Below, piece after piece: positions 24,180 through 36,629 of a stretch of 64,000 nucleotides of DNA. The stretch's first letter is position 1, and each line of letters begins with the position of its first letter. Source of the stretch: Triglochin maritima (lineage: Eukaryota; Streptophyta; Magnoliopsida; Alismatales; Juncaginaceae); NCBI GenBank assembly GCA_963682175.1, contig OY821786.1, positions 23,520,501 through 23,584,500 of the forward strand, written 5' to 3'. The translations under genes were made by a program, and so were the position numbers. The notes under the pieces are model-generated. The model was given only the letters and a program-made list of their open reading frames with translations, did not search any database and was not told where the DNA came from.

Positions 24180-27093
24180 GAAACGGAGAGGAGACCCAAG
24201 TTGCTCGTGAGTTCTCGTTGAGTCAAGCTATTGTTTATTTTGTTTTGTTGAAAATGTCTTAAATCAAGAAATTACTTGGTCGACAAGTTTTTTGACTTGG
24301 AAGATTGAAAACAATTAGATCATAATTTGATATTACCTGTTGTTTAAATTTTAGGTAATAAATTAGGATCTTGATTGAATAAAGATTACGAAATATGTAA
24401 CCTATAAATAGAGGTGTTTCCTAAAAGTAGAGCTAACTCATTGAATCTACGAGGGATTGAGAGTGTGAGAATTGGTAGAGTGAGGGGTATACTGACGTAG
24501 GTATGTCACCCGAGTGTAAACTTTATTCTGTCAATAGATAAACATTTCTTAGATTATAATATATAATAATGAAGTTACAAGGGATAGGTTACAATAGTGT
24601 TAGAAGTGATTAATGTAACCTACGAAATTACTTAAAACTCCTTGCCATAACGTCTGAAACTCTTAACTTAACAACGAACGGAAATTGTTTGACTATAATT
24701 TTCATTTTATGTCGTACTACTTTTCGATGTGTCAAATGTGATGCGCGAAATCCACGTAGGTGCACCTTTTTGGGTATATTAAGTACAGCCACTCCAATAC
24801 ATAGAAACCAAAAGAAGTCTAGGCTCACGTGGTGGTTAGGAACGGGCAGCTCCGATGAGAACTATACATGTGGGCATAGCATGGCCACATGCTATCTCCT
24901 GATCCAAAACTAAAGCCTGCTTTGAATATAACACTACTAAAATCAAGTAGCGTTTCTTCAAATGAAAATGGATATTTAAATCTTTTCTAATATAGAAAAC
25001 TACCGTTGCTACTATTTCATTATTAAAAGCAAAGTTGTTGCAAACCCCGTGGCAATGTTCGCGAAATAAACGTGGATATTTAGTCTTACATTTTCTCATT
25101 TCGTCTAGTTATGTATTGATTTATCTTGTAACATCACACAAATCAGCAAGTGCTATTTTTATGAGTATTGAATATTATTATAGGCAATCTCGATAGAAGT
25201 GACCACAATTAACAAGATGATATTCAAATTCATTACGAAATGAAATTGTATTAAGACATGGTACAACCACTCATAGTACAGAAGCGTGAAAAACAAAACG
25301 ATCACAAACCATGGACCACGCACCATAAAAAGAGGATTTATACAAAATCAACATCCAACGTTAGAGGCAAAAAACTATGAAACCATAAAGACAAGGAGAA
25401 TCCGCTATTACAAAGGGAATTAGAACGGGTCTTTTTGAAATCTCGAATTAAGCTCCATATAAATTTCTTAAATCCAGATATTGAAGACATCATCCCAACA
25501 CTTTCAGCTTGACATGGATCCGATCCCAACCTAATAACACATCCTAGATCATTGTCTTAGCTTAATTGCACGACCTCAAAGTACCAACAGCTATCACAAG
25601 GCATAACTTAAATAATTGTTTCAAACTTTTAATAAAGTAGGGGTATAAAAAAGATTATTTTGTTGAGATTTTCATAGGAAATTACTATTCATCGTCCGAG
25701 CCAATTAATCGATCCGAACGTCCCAGTTGATTTATTTTATTTTATATGATTTGTTATTTCAAATTATTTTAGGTTCTGTTGCAAAATTTCGGTGGTGACG
25801 GGTAGAAAAAATACAAACGTAAATAAACAGATAAATGAATTAATATCCGAAATACAATAATCTGGAGTACTAGTGTTCCCCGCAGGAGCTACTACCCCCT
25901 TGACACTCTCGTATTCATACTCTAATTTTATTTTTTATGATTATTTTTTATTGTAGTATGAAAAGAAGATATCATAATATAAGTAAAAATAAATAAAAAG
26001 ATATAACAATAAAATATTGATTCACACGGATAATTTAAATAATCTACCTTTTCGCTTTTTCAAACACATAAAAAGGAACATCAGACTCTTGAAGTACTTA
26101 GCTCAAATCATAAACTAATCATAGGAGCCATAAAGAGCATTAATGCTCACGTGCCACCCCATTAATCTAACAGCAAAGATAACAAGGTTTTGATAGAAAT
26201 CAAGAAGAAAGTTGAGGAGAAGTGACCCATATTCACAAAAAGAATTACACAAAAGTGGAGAAGGTGTGCCCCCACAAACAAAAAGGATCCTTCTTTTGTG
26301 CGACTATTGGATTTCGTTTAGACCATGGAAGGGGACAAATGAGAAGGTGATCGTTGCAGAATAAACAAACACTAAAAATTTGCTCCAGTATTTTTTTAAT
26401 GATACCCTTTTTACTAAAGTTGTTAGATATGGCGTTTGTCAGTTGCCACTTTTACTGCGTTGTAGATTCCCAGTTTAAGTTTCAATAGTCTAATTGCTTT
26501 TAGCAACAGTTTTGAAGGAAAAGGGATTTGTTCTTATACCTGATTGCAGGTTAAGCACAACAATCAAACTTTTAATGTAAGACTAGTAGGATAGATTAGA
26601 AATCAAACTCAACAAGAATCATGGTTCTAGCATGTGATTCATCTTACTCCAAGGATGACGTTCCAAACACAATTTTCTTTTAAATTTCATCTTTACGGGA
26701 GTAGTTGAAGTTTTACGTTGGTTCACAACACGTATCGCAACCTTCAACATTTATTCTGGCTTGACTCAGACCATGTAAAACATGCATAGGCGTAGTTGGT
26801 TGGGTTGAGCACAATAAATGTAAAATCAAATGCATGATCATTTGTACTATGATTCATCAAAGTGTCACCTAGCATAATCTTTCAAGAGATTGACACCATA
26901 TTGCTATTGGAGCTATTTGGTTGTTTAAAACTTTTTACCAGAGTGATCATTTGTTGTTAAACTCATTTGCTATGCATTTTAATTTCGATCTAGTTTGATG
27001 TTTGAATTAATTAGTTGGAATACTATTTTATAAAGTCTACTACAAATATGTTGATTTGGTTCTACGTTAATAGATTTTAAGTGAAAAGTGCAC
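24180..27093. other. Gene-poor DNA, unassigned
   Basis: About 2.9 kb with no convincing coding sequence. A TATA-like CTATAAATAGAGG at about 24402 followed by 'actcattgaatctacgag' resembles an LTR promoter region, but no termini were found. Confidence 0.35.
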
Positions 27094-27246
27094 GAAATTA
27101 TTAAAGGAAATTTTGACTTTCTATGCCTCAAGTGACCCAACCTCTACAAAAAAGCAATCATTTTGATATCATCTAAAAATATATGCTTATCTTTCCACTT
27201 CTGCCCAAAATACCCATGCTTATCTTGTGGGACCACTAACATGGAA
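27094..27246 (+). repeat. Left terminal inverted repeat of MULE-like element
   Basis: Matches the reverse complement of 31855-32009 over its whole length, with substitutions and small indels. A third copy in the right-end orientation is at 11950-12125. Confidence 0.6.
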
Positions 27247-27279
27247 CAACCTATGTTTGCTTTGTTTGAATTGATGACG

Positions 27280-27905
27280 TCGATATGTCATTTACACTAT
27301 GATCTCGATATACACTCGATAATGGTTCGATAATTTAGTCGACCCACAATGACACAATTACTGAGAAAGTCTTCAACTGTTCTGTTTCTTTCCTCTAGAT
27401 GTCATGTCAATAATTAAGAGAGAAACGTTAAAACTGCATGATGGTTGTACAATGTGACCTCGATATGATGAATGAAGATGATCGTCTTTGTTTGGATCGA
27501 TGAGCTCGATATGCACTCGATAGTAGCTCAATAGTTTACTTGACATGATTATCAATGATGTTTTTTTGTTTCACTTACCTAATCACCAAACGTCAACTCA
27601 ACAATTAATAGGGAAACATGAAAACTATACCAATGTGTGGTTAGAGGTGACGTTGTGTTGGGATCAATGAGTTCGATACGTACTTGATAGAAACTTGTTA
27701 AGTTACGCTAATGTCAAGGCACATACATTTTTACAATCTGGTTCCTTCTATCGAAATGTCTCGTCAGTTATGAGCAAAGTGTGAAAAACCATACCGGTGG
27801 GAGGCTCGATATGCGTGCGATATGATGTTGAAAAAGAGTTCTTCATGTTGGGATTGATGAGCACGATATGTACTCGACCTGAGCTTGATATTCTCTCTAC
27901 CTTCT
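27280..27905. repeat. Diverged tandem repeat, about 170-195-bp unit, 4 copies
   Basis: Each unit has a part reading 'gagctcgatatgcactcgatag' or similar (near 27290, 27490, 27665 and 27850). The first three are each followed by a part reading 'gtcaataattaagagagaaacg...aaaactgc'. It lies just inside the left terminus and runs up to the small gene at 28091. Confidence 0.65.
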
Positions 27906-28090
27906 CTCTACCATATGAACGTGAATGAAACACACAACAATCGAGGGCATTTTTTACGGTTCGGTTACTTTCTCTCCATACATCGCATATGTCGTTAGGA
28001 TAGTATAAAACACCCTTCCATTCTTTCAGCCTTGCACCAATACACTTCTCTTGCCAACAACTTCTTCCCTCAACCACATTCTGTCACACC

Positions 28091-28670
28091 ATGATGCAAA
28101 ACGACGACATTGCCGAGGTCTCACCCATTGAAGACATCATATGCTTATGCGGTTACGTCGTAGGACGGGTGTGTGTCGGGTCCTCAATCGGGCCAGTGCA
28201 TGTGACCTGGCATTGTAGGGCCCCGCGATGCCAAAGATGCACCTCCTACGTGAATGATGCCATGTCTCTGGTACGAATGCCCCTGGAACCACTAGAGGAG
28301 GTCAAGCAGCTCGTAGCGGAGCTCCGCCACATGATCTCCGACATGGAGCATCGTTTGAGCACCATACAAGACACGATGGTAGACGTTCTCATCGACAGAG
28401 ATAGGTTTTAATCGTTTATTCCTTTATTTTTCAGTTACTCGTGATTATAAGTTAATGTCCATTGACATACCGTTATTTGTTATGTGTAGTTTCTACCCCG
28501 AGGACACCAACCCCAAGGCCCTCCTTCCTAGCGCACACCTGAACCAACTAAGAGGCGACCTGCCTCGCTGAGGCACCCATCCCTGACCAAACGCCCTCCC
28601 CACTGCATGATGTCCTTCCTGGCTTCGAAGAACACACCAAGTGGAATAGAAAGATGGTGGAGTTGTTTTA
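28091..28670 (+). CDS. Unidentified small cysteine-rich, coiled-coil protein (possibly GRF-zinc-finger-like), broken second exon
   Basis: The first exon (28091 to about 28403) opens MMQNDDIAEVSP. It has cysteines in the pattern CLCG...C...WHC...CQRC over residues 18-51, then a helix-forming stretch EEVKQLVAELRHMISDMEH and a further heptad-like tail. This arrangement loosely resembles plant GRF-type zinc-finger proteins (Cys cluster followed by coiled coil), but key spacing differs and I do not claim the family. A possible intron (GTTTTA...GTGTAG, 28405-28489) would join to FYPEDTNPKALLP. After that a frameshift is needed to reach PSPLHDVLPGFEEHTKW and a stop at about 28670. If unspliced, the frame ends at 28411 (106 residues). 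It is the only clear open frame inside the MULE-like element, so it may be captured cargo or an element gene. Confidence 0.45.
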
Positions 28671-28989
28671 GTTATTATAGTTAATGTTTCATTCTATGAT
28701 GTTTTTTAGTTTTTGTTGTGTATGTATTAGTTGCAAACTTTGACAATCCTTTTTTTTGTAAATGTGTGGTCAATACCCAAGCAGTTTGCTATTTATTGTT
28801 AATATTCGATTGTTGTAAATATTTCAATATTCCTCATGCAAACGGCGTAGTCGAAGAGGTAATAGAAAAACCATCGACAAATGTCGAGCATTCGTCGAGA
28901 TCTATCAAGGTAGAAGGACATGGCTGACTTAAACATGTGAAGTTGTTTGTTTGAAAGTACACAATGACCGTCGAGCTATTATCAAACTA

Positions 28990-29845
28990 AACTTTTGTTA
29001 AACCCTAAAGTCCCTTAGGTATTCGTTTCAAAAGACTCAAATAAATGGTGGTTCGTTTAAATCCTTGTCCATCAAGTGATTATCGAACCACAATTGAGGT
29101 TAAAGCAGGAGAGAACGTGGAGAGAGAAACTCCCTGAGACCTTTGTTTGAAAAGACTCAAATAAATAGTTTTTCTTTTTAAGTCCTAGTTCATCGAGTGA
29201 TTATTGAACTAACATCAAACCACAATCAAGGTTAAAGGAGAGAAACTTCATTCAGACTTCGTTTGAAAACACTCAAATAAATGATGTTTCTTTTTAATCC
29301 TAGACCATCGAGTGATTATCAAATTGTCATCGAACCACAATCGAGGATAAAGGAGAGAGCAAGAAGAGAGAAACTCTGTGAGGCCGTTTGAAAAGACTCA
29401 AATAAATAGTGTTTCTTTTTAAGTCTTAGTTTGTCGAGTGATTATCGAACTACCATCGAACCACAATCAAGGTCAAAGGTTAGTAACTTCATTCAGACTT
29501 CGTTAGAAAAGACTCAAATGAATGATGTTTCTTTTTAATCCTAGCCCATCGAGTGATTATCGAAATGTCATCGAAACAAAATCGAGGTTAAAGGAGATAG
29601 CAAGGAAAGAGAAATGACCTGAGGCCTTCGTTTGAACAGACCCAAATAAATGGTGTTTCTTTTTAAGTCGTAGTCCATCGGGTGATTATCGAACCACAAT
29701 CGAGGTTAAAGAAGAGAAACTTCATTAAGACTTTATTTAAAAAGACTCAAATAAATGGTGTTTTCTTTTCAAGTCCTGGACCATCAAATGATTAACGAAC
29801 AACAATTAAACGACAATTAAGGTTAAAGGAGAGATCACAAACACA
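28990..29845. repeat. Minisatellite, about 118-bp unit, about 7 copies in an alternating long/short pattern
   Basis: Units begin 'aaaagactcaaataaatg' and continue 'tttctttttaagtcctag', 'catcgagtgattatcgaa' and 'ccacaatcgaggttaaagg'. Odd units (1, 3, 5) contain an extra 'gagcaaggagagagaaac'-type segment. Even units (2, 4, 6) instead read 'gaaacttcattcagac'. The array therefore has a two-unit higher-order period of about 240 bp. Confidence 0.8.
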
Positions 29846-30164
29846 AAGACAAACAAAAAATGCAAACATTAACATCTAGCTATTATTGATAGTAGTGCAT
29901 AATGCACAATAGATGTCGGATATCAACACATCTGACGTCTATAGGTATAGACGTCGGATATTCAAACATCTGACGTCTATAGGTTTGTATAAACGTTGTT
30001 TTTTGTAGTACAACCAACGTCTATACCTCGTTAAATAAGAACAATATTTTTGTTTATTTTTTACGATTTATTTCATATAAGAATTTATGTGAATTTATTT
30101 TGTAGAAGAATTTATGCAATTTTCTACTTCGTGGAAAGTAATGTGAATTATGACCATATGTGTT

Positions 30165-30745
30165 GAAGTTTAGTCCCACATTGGAGAAATGTTTTTTGGT
30201 GGAGTTGATGTACTCCACCACTCATTTACTTATAAATGGAAGTTGGGTACCACACTAGCTTTAATAGGCAAATGAGAATATATATATATATATATATATA
30301 TTTAATGGTCAAAAGATTGACACTTTGGGCACTTGGGGAATTTAGGCTTAAGATTGTTGCAATTTTTTTTACTATTTACCTATGTATAGACGTCGGTTGT
30401 ATAAAGTAACTAACGTTTGTAAGACGTAAAAAACTTATTATTATTTAAATGTATAGACATTGGATGTATAGCATGATCGACATCTATAGGTCGTACTGTA
30501 TGTATAGACGTCGGTCACCCTACATATCCGACATATATAAGACGTAACAATTTAGTCCCACATCATAGAATTTATTTTTATTGGTGTGATTGTTGTACTC
30601 CACTACTCCTTTATTGCTGAATGCGAACGAGTCGGGACACCTGAGCATGTTGGTCTTGATGTTCGTGATTATTGGTCGACAGATTGACACTTAGAGCACT
30701 TGGGCAGCTTGGGCTTGACTAATGTGAGGATTGAATGCCTGATAT
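30165..30745. repeat. Internal duplication (about 200 bp, twice) in CACTA-like region
   Basis: 30168-30365 and 30550-30745 share 'tttagtcccacat', 'tgtactccac.actc', 'attgacactt' and 'gcacttggg.a.ttgggctt' in the same order, about 385 bp apart. Confidence 0.6.
30278..30301. repeat. (TA)n microsatellite
   Basis: About 12 uninterrupted TA units. Confidence 0.95.
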
Positions 30746-31312
30746 AGGTTGTAATGTATTTTTTGTTAATTAAACGTATAATAGACGTCGGTCGTATATA
30801 GCCGATGTCTATATAACAAGACATAGACGACTAGAAAATAACGTTGGGTTCTTGGATCGTCGAAATTCGACGTTTATACCCTTCTATATCCGATGTATAT
30901 GGACTTTTTTGTACTAGTGTGATATTGATAGTAACTAATATACCGAGGTACAATGTGAGACACAAACTCAAAGACAAACAAAAAATACAAACACAACACA
31001 CAAAAAATTTATATCTCTTCCCAGTCAATTGGAAGGGAATGATCACCTCAGAAGTTGTTTGCAAGCCTAAAAGATAGTTTTGTTTATCTCTTGGTTCTAA
31101 CTTAACTTAGCAACCTTGCAAAGAAGCTTCCGCATTCCTGGGTCCTTTATGCTATGGTCTTGTTTATGCACTGGTGAAACGGTGTTCCATTATCCTAAAC
31201 GAATATTTACAGTGACAGGTTGGCTTCGAGGAGCCAGAGACGTAGAATTTCTTGCTAATCTTGTTCAGAGTATTGGACAACAACTTTGTTGATTTTAGGG
31301 CACTCCCGGTAT

Positions 31313-31326
31313 GGGGGGGGGGGGGG
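31313..31326. repeat. Poly(G) run of 14
   Basis: Fourteen consecutive G bases in otherwise balanced sequence. Confidence 0.95.
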
Positions 31327-31854
31327 CAATTTTCCCATATTGGTCCACCTACGATGTGCTCAGCTTCGTCGGAGTAGTCGTCTGAGGCATTGTGTTAGAA
31401 GACTATTGTTTTGGATGGAGGAGACAAATCGAATACACTTAGTTGGGACTTAGGAGGAGATCGAATACACAAGCAGATGGAAGACACCCTAACATCTGAT
31501 TTCCTTTTATAGACCCTGTAATGAAGGGTTGTGTCTCTTTACGGAATAATGAAAGGTCTTCTCAAAAGGAGGGAATGTCAAAAGGTTGTGTATTTTTTCA
31601 TAATAATGACTTGTCCCATCATGGGACGTTTGACTTCGACATGTGAAAATTTATCATGTTGACCATTGAGTGCAATCGAGCTCATGTCGAGCTTCTATAT
31701 AAATCGTATCGAGTTCAATTGAACCACAACGAAGTATAACTATCGAGCATACACATCGATCACGCTATCTATCGCGTACTGTCGAGTACCATTATCGATT
31801 TCTAAACCAATTTAAAATATCAAGACAGAGAGAGACCGAGAGAGAGTTCCAGAG

Positions 31855-32009
31855 GATGTTAGTGGTCACACGAGATAGATAGTGATATTTTGGAAAGAAG
31901 TGAAAAGATAAACATATTTTTTCAGAAGATGTCAAAGTGATTTTTTTTTTTGCATAGGTTCAATTAATTAAGCTATAGAAAGCCAAATTTTATTTCTTTA
32001 ATTTGGTTT
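31855..32009 (-). repeat. Right terminal inverted repeat of MULE-like element
   Basis: Counterpart of 27094-27246. Its outer end reads 'gaaagccaaattttatttc' and then 'tttaatttgg', close to the end of the third copy at 12100-12125. Confidence 0.6.
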
Positions 32010-33205
32010 GAACTCTTTTTTACCTTTGATTTGCAAAGTAAATGACACAAGTCATCATATTATCAAATTCTTAGACTTTACTTCTGAAAATTTTAATTTC
32101 ATGCCAATTAACTTGAATATCACTTCTAAAATAGCATTCAACCAAGGCATTTATTTTATAATAAAACGGCATATTCAACCAACGCATTTATTTTATAATA
32201 AAACGCATTTATGCCTTGAAGACCCGTAGATTCACTAGACTATGGAATCAAATCTTTCATGCGCAAAGGTGATTCAAAGTTGTAAATAAAAGTCCTGGAG
32301 AATTTTGAACTAGATGGAACACAGAAGCATGTGGATCATGTACTGACGGTTTTTTAAATGCTGGATTTCTATGAACTACAACACAACGAGATCTGCGAAT
32401 CAAAATATTGTAATTATAATTAAAAAAATGTTCCACGTTTAAGTTTTCTCTGAGGTGCTCAGACTGGAGACAAAACACCCAACTGAAAACCTTCGAACAC
32501 TGCACAGAAACAGAAATTGCGAAGTGTTAGGATAGTACCAGGAAGCTGAAGTTAACTACAATGACAGTGTTGGTACAGCACCTGCGATTTTGTTTTTACT
32601 ACATAATAGGAAGGTTGAGAGGGAAATCATAGTTATGAACTTATCGCTAGGATCATGAATTAATTTGTTCATAAATAAAGTTAATTTCCCAATAAATTTA
32701 ATCAGATCACATTTTTTATTATCAAATCTTATAAAATTTCTACATGTTTGAGTCACCCAATTGCTGCATGTATTATTTTAATTCAATTTTCTTAAAATAA
32801 ATTTTCATAAATAAATTTTCTTAAATCTTTTGTCAAACTTGTTGGTGTACTTTTTCTCGAAGAGAACTTGTTAGTATGTTTTAGCTTCCTTATTTGGAGT
32901 AATATAGGTATATGTTTTTAATTTTGAATTTTATATAAAATATTAACACGACATACACCGACAATACATATTTGTTGCTGGAGCATTCCAATATATATCG
33001 CCAACAACACGTATCCATCAATGTATGTGAAAAGCCGTCAGAGTATACATTAATCGGTGTTACACCGTCGGTATTTTCCGGCGGTGTAGAGCACCGTCGG
33101 ATAGCCCATCATTATTACACCGTCTGGGTTTTTCGATGCGAACAAATGAGGGGACCTATTTTAGCGGGACTTTCCAACCAAAAGTAACACAGATTCTCCC
33201 CCCTC
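32010..33205. other. Unassigned AT-rich DNA
   Basis: No gene. The phrase 'catttattttataataaaacg' is directly repeated at 32148-32170 and 32184-32206. A GC-richer stretch at 33040-33130 carries repeated 'caccgtcgg' words in both orientations, like a subterminal region of a DNA transposon, but no ends were found. Confidence 0.4.
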
Positions 33206-36200
33206 CGACACCCCCCTTCGAGGAGCAGCAATGTGGCAACTATGGGGGCAGTGACACTGAGTGAGACTCCATTCAGCGCACCGAGTTCAGGAATGAACCA
33301 TGCAGGCTTTGCTCAAGCATCACTTGGTATGAATATACTATTCTAGGACTTTGAAGATTGGTTGTTCGATAGGATCGATCATGTGTCCAACATATCTCCA
33401 GCAATTTAGGGTTTAAAAACACATTTACTTTTTGGATTTATAGTTGCTTAAAAAGAAGTATTACTTGTGGTTATTATCTGGTTTGATATTTTTGTGTATG
33501 AATCATATATTGTGGTTATTATACATGTTCGTACCCTAGAAGAAGGGTTTTTAGGCCGTGATGTTTCCCATTTGTAAAGTTTGACTTCTGTTATTTAATA
33601 TGTTATTATCAGTTATGCTATGCTATACTTGGTTGTTTCTACTACCATATTGAATGAAAATTAGCAACTATTAAAATCAGATGTTTATCTTTACAAAGCC
33701 AAACCCAATGGTTCAAGTTAATACAATAATGCAAGAACTTAATTATTAAGTTAAATTGCTTTCTGTAACTGTTCCAGGCTTGTTGAATTTTGGGTGACCA
33801 TTGGTTGTTGCTGTGCAGTTCTTTCTACACCATCACCTAATGGTAGTGACGAGGACGTTGGTGTGATATCTGGGGAAACCCTTCAACTACAGGAAGATGG
33901 TTACTGTGATAACCTAAAACTAAGCACCTAAAATTAACTAAACTAATCATAATTAACAGTTAATTAAGCTGTGAACAGTAACTGATGGGGTGGAGTTGAG
34001 GATAAGTTTGGTTTTGCTATAAATAGAGGTGTTAGGGTTAAATTAAAACGTTTCCTTCATTGTTGATCAAAACCAGAGAGTGAGAGGAGCAAGTGAAGGG
34101 GAGAAGAAGAGGAAGAGAAGGAGAAGAAGTGGAAGAGAAGGAAAAGAGTTGGGTTGGGGTTGCCAAAGCTTGGGAGGCTTTCTCAAACTTCAAAAAGGTA
34201 TGTCAAGTCTTCAATATAACTCATATAAGCTTTGTGGTTGTTGGTGATTGACGTTGGCATCGGATTCCCCGTTGGAAATCAACCCGGCTAGAGGTTGAAG
34301 ACGACTAACGGTTGACCGGTGTCTGTTAGTGGTCGACCGGTTTTAATATAATATGATTTTGTACCCGCAAATGGTCGGACGATGTCTCTAGACGGTCGAC
34401 CGTTATGCTAGATTTTCGCGGGGATAAAGGGTTAGATGTTGTTTCGGTCGAATGGATCCACTTAGTCGGTCGACTGAAATAATGAGAATAAGTCAGTTGA
34501 GGGTTTAAACCTTTTAAACGGTCAAATACCTTAGATCTGGTTCGACCGATTTATTTGATGCTAAGTCGGTTGGGAGCCTTGACCATCAAAACGGTCAACC
34601 ATTATTTAACTCTCGGTCGACCAACTGAGCATTTTAATTAAGCAGTGAAGTGCATGGGATTATTCGGTCGAACAGAATTCCTATTCCGGTCGACCGAATG
34701 TTACTTGGGCCGAATCCCGACATACTTGTTATCGGTCGAACGGACCCTTGGTTCGACCGGTGGGATATATATTATAAAATATTGTATAGTGTAGACCATT
34801 CAAACGGTCGACCGCTAGAGGACTTTCGTTCGACCGATTGGTCGTTAATTTCGGTTAGCGTGGTTCGACCGATAGTTTTGTTTGCACAGTACTGTGTAAT
34901 GTGTGGGGGACCGGTCGACCGGTGTGCTTGTAGCGGTCGACCTATCTGCCACAAGTTGGTGGATTTATCCACACGCGAGCCGTCGATGTCAGGTAGACTA
35001 CCGGCTCCAAGGCGACGGTCGATTACCGGCCTTGAGAGCAACAGATTTCACCTTCGACGAGGGCGTATTATGTTGAGCGTGTCATGCCGTACGGGGTATG
35101 AGAGATGATTACCGTAAGCCTTGGGCTGTTTACTGAGGTTTGTTGGTAGGCCGAGGGAGTTCCAGCAGGGTGCCACATCAGGTGGTCCTTGGGGAGCAGT
35201 GGTTGTCGTCTGGCCTGAGTTGTGCATTTGGCGGGCTAGCTCGCTCCTTGTGGTGGCAGTGTGGTACTGGGGTGCCTCGTCCTGCGGCTCTTGTGGGAGC
35301 AGTGGTGTCGTCTGACCCTTGTGTGACAGTGGTTGACTGACTTGACCCTTGTGGTGGTAGGAGTGGTACAGGACCGCGGAGGCGGAGAGGGGTGTTATTG
35401 TGGGTCCGAGGTGGATGATCATGTGCATTGCATTGTCTTTCATTTCATTTTGGTATTTTAGGAGGTTTGGCATACGGGGTTCCAGCAGAGAACTCGGGCA
35501 TGTTTATTTGTTTACATTTCAGGTAGCGACCTGCATTAGAGTCTGAGGTTGTGACCGAGGAGATACCCCCGGGATCAGATCCAGTCTTTCTTTTTGGATC
35601 TTCTATTTTGAGGTAGCGATTACATGTTGTATATCCTTTTGTTGTAATTGTTGAACGTTTTATATTTCTACCGCAAGTGCACGGCCGCGATGAAGCGGTG
35701 GCAAGTACGGGTCGTCCTCAGGGAGGTGAGTAGCCTCTTGTTTATCAGAAATCAAGTGGCAAAATAGGGAAGAGAAAGATTGATTATGCTAACCTACGCT
35801 ACACTACGCTAAGAAGTATGAAATGTGAAAGAAGCAAACAAACGATGAAATAAGAACTAAGCTAAGAACAAAACAAGAATGCTGGAATTTCAGGAATGGA
35901 AAACCCCTAAGGGGTGGAGTGAGTACATTGTTTAAGCACATGAAGGTGGTGTTTATCAAGCATAGGAAGTGTCTAAATGTTATGGCAAAACCTATCAATT
36001 TATTCACCAACTTGGTTGATTAACATTTACACATGCAAGTTGTTTATTTCAGAACCTAAACAAGCATGAGAGGTGTCTAATCATTTTGGCAAAACTCATC
36101 AAGTTATAAATTCTATCCTAAACAAGCAAGCATACATTCATGTTTTATCAACACATCAAAAATAAAGCATTCATCCCATTCTCTAATGCATGTATGTACA

Positions 36201-36496
36201 TCTACTCCACCCCCCAAAGGGGATGAAACTACTCACTAAACATTACACTAATTATTAAACTAAGGAAAGAAAACATATTAAAACTAAGCTAGAATTAAAA
36301 GACGATTAAACTAAAACATGCACAACAATAAAAGAAGCATAAAACAAACAATGAAAGAAACATAAAACTTTATTGATAAAATGACTCACATTAAAAGTAG
36401 CATCCTCCTACTTTAGTGTGTGCTTCAAGGCCTCACTTCTAGTAGGAAGAATAGCCACTTAAAATATGGAGTGACTACAATAGGAGGTGAAGAGTT

Positions 36497-36506
36497 CTAT
36501 TTATAG
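36497..36506 (-). promoter_or_regulatory. TATA box in 3' LTR
   Basis: CTATAAATAG on the minus strand. The same box is in the 5' LTR at 42173-42182, where it would drive the element transcript, and in the old fragment at 4120. Confidence 0.6.
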
Positions 36507-36629
36507 GCATGGAAAAAGCTAATCCGGGACAATCCCCCGATGTGGGACTAAACAGATACCAAAAATAGCCTACAAATCCTCTAATACATGTGCTGGAGAA
36601 ATTTGAGCGCATTTGGGCCAAAAGTGACC

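Larger units (their letters stand above)
29895..30919. mobile_element. CACTA-like non-autonomous element or fragment
   Basis: The right end read on the minus strand is CACTAGTACAAAAAAG, a CACTA-type terminus. The word TAGACGTCGG or its complement (CCGACGTCTA-like) occurs about ten times in both orientations between 29910 and 30900, matching the subterminal repeats of this superfamily. The left terminus is not clear. It lacks a transposase. Confidence 0.55.
27094..32009. mobile_element. Candidate MULE-like transposon with long terminal inverted repeats
   Basis: The first about 150 bp (27094-27246) is an inverted, diverged copy of 31855-32009. Shared pieces in order are 'gactttctat', a run of A with 'atcattttgatatc' / 'atcactttgacatc', 'cttatctttccacttct' / 'tttatcttttcacttct', 'caaaata' and 'gaccactaacat'. 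Inside come diverged tandem repeats, a small gene at 28091, a minisatellite, a CACTA-like insert and, near the right end, more CTCGATATG-type words. Long inverted termini point to the Mutator-like superfamily. No transposase and no sure 9-bp duplication were found. Confidence 0.55.

Noticed and set aside
28900..29850. Possible CRISPR-like array from evenly spaced repeats
   Set aside because: Units are about 118 bp head-to-tail without unique spacers, in plant DNA; it is a minisatellite.
31101..31292. 63-codon open stretch reading ...GWLRGARDVEFLANLVQSIGQQ
   Set aside because: Composition looks protein-like, but there is no start codon near the beginning, no family recognised, and it lies inside a transposon-rich region.
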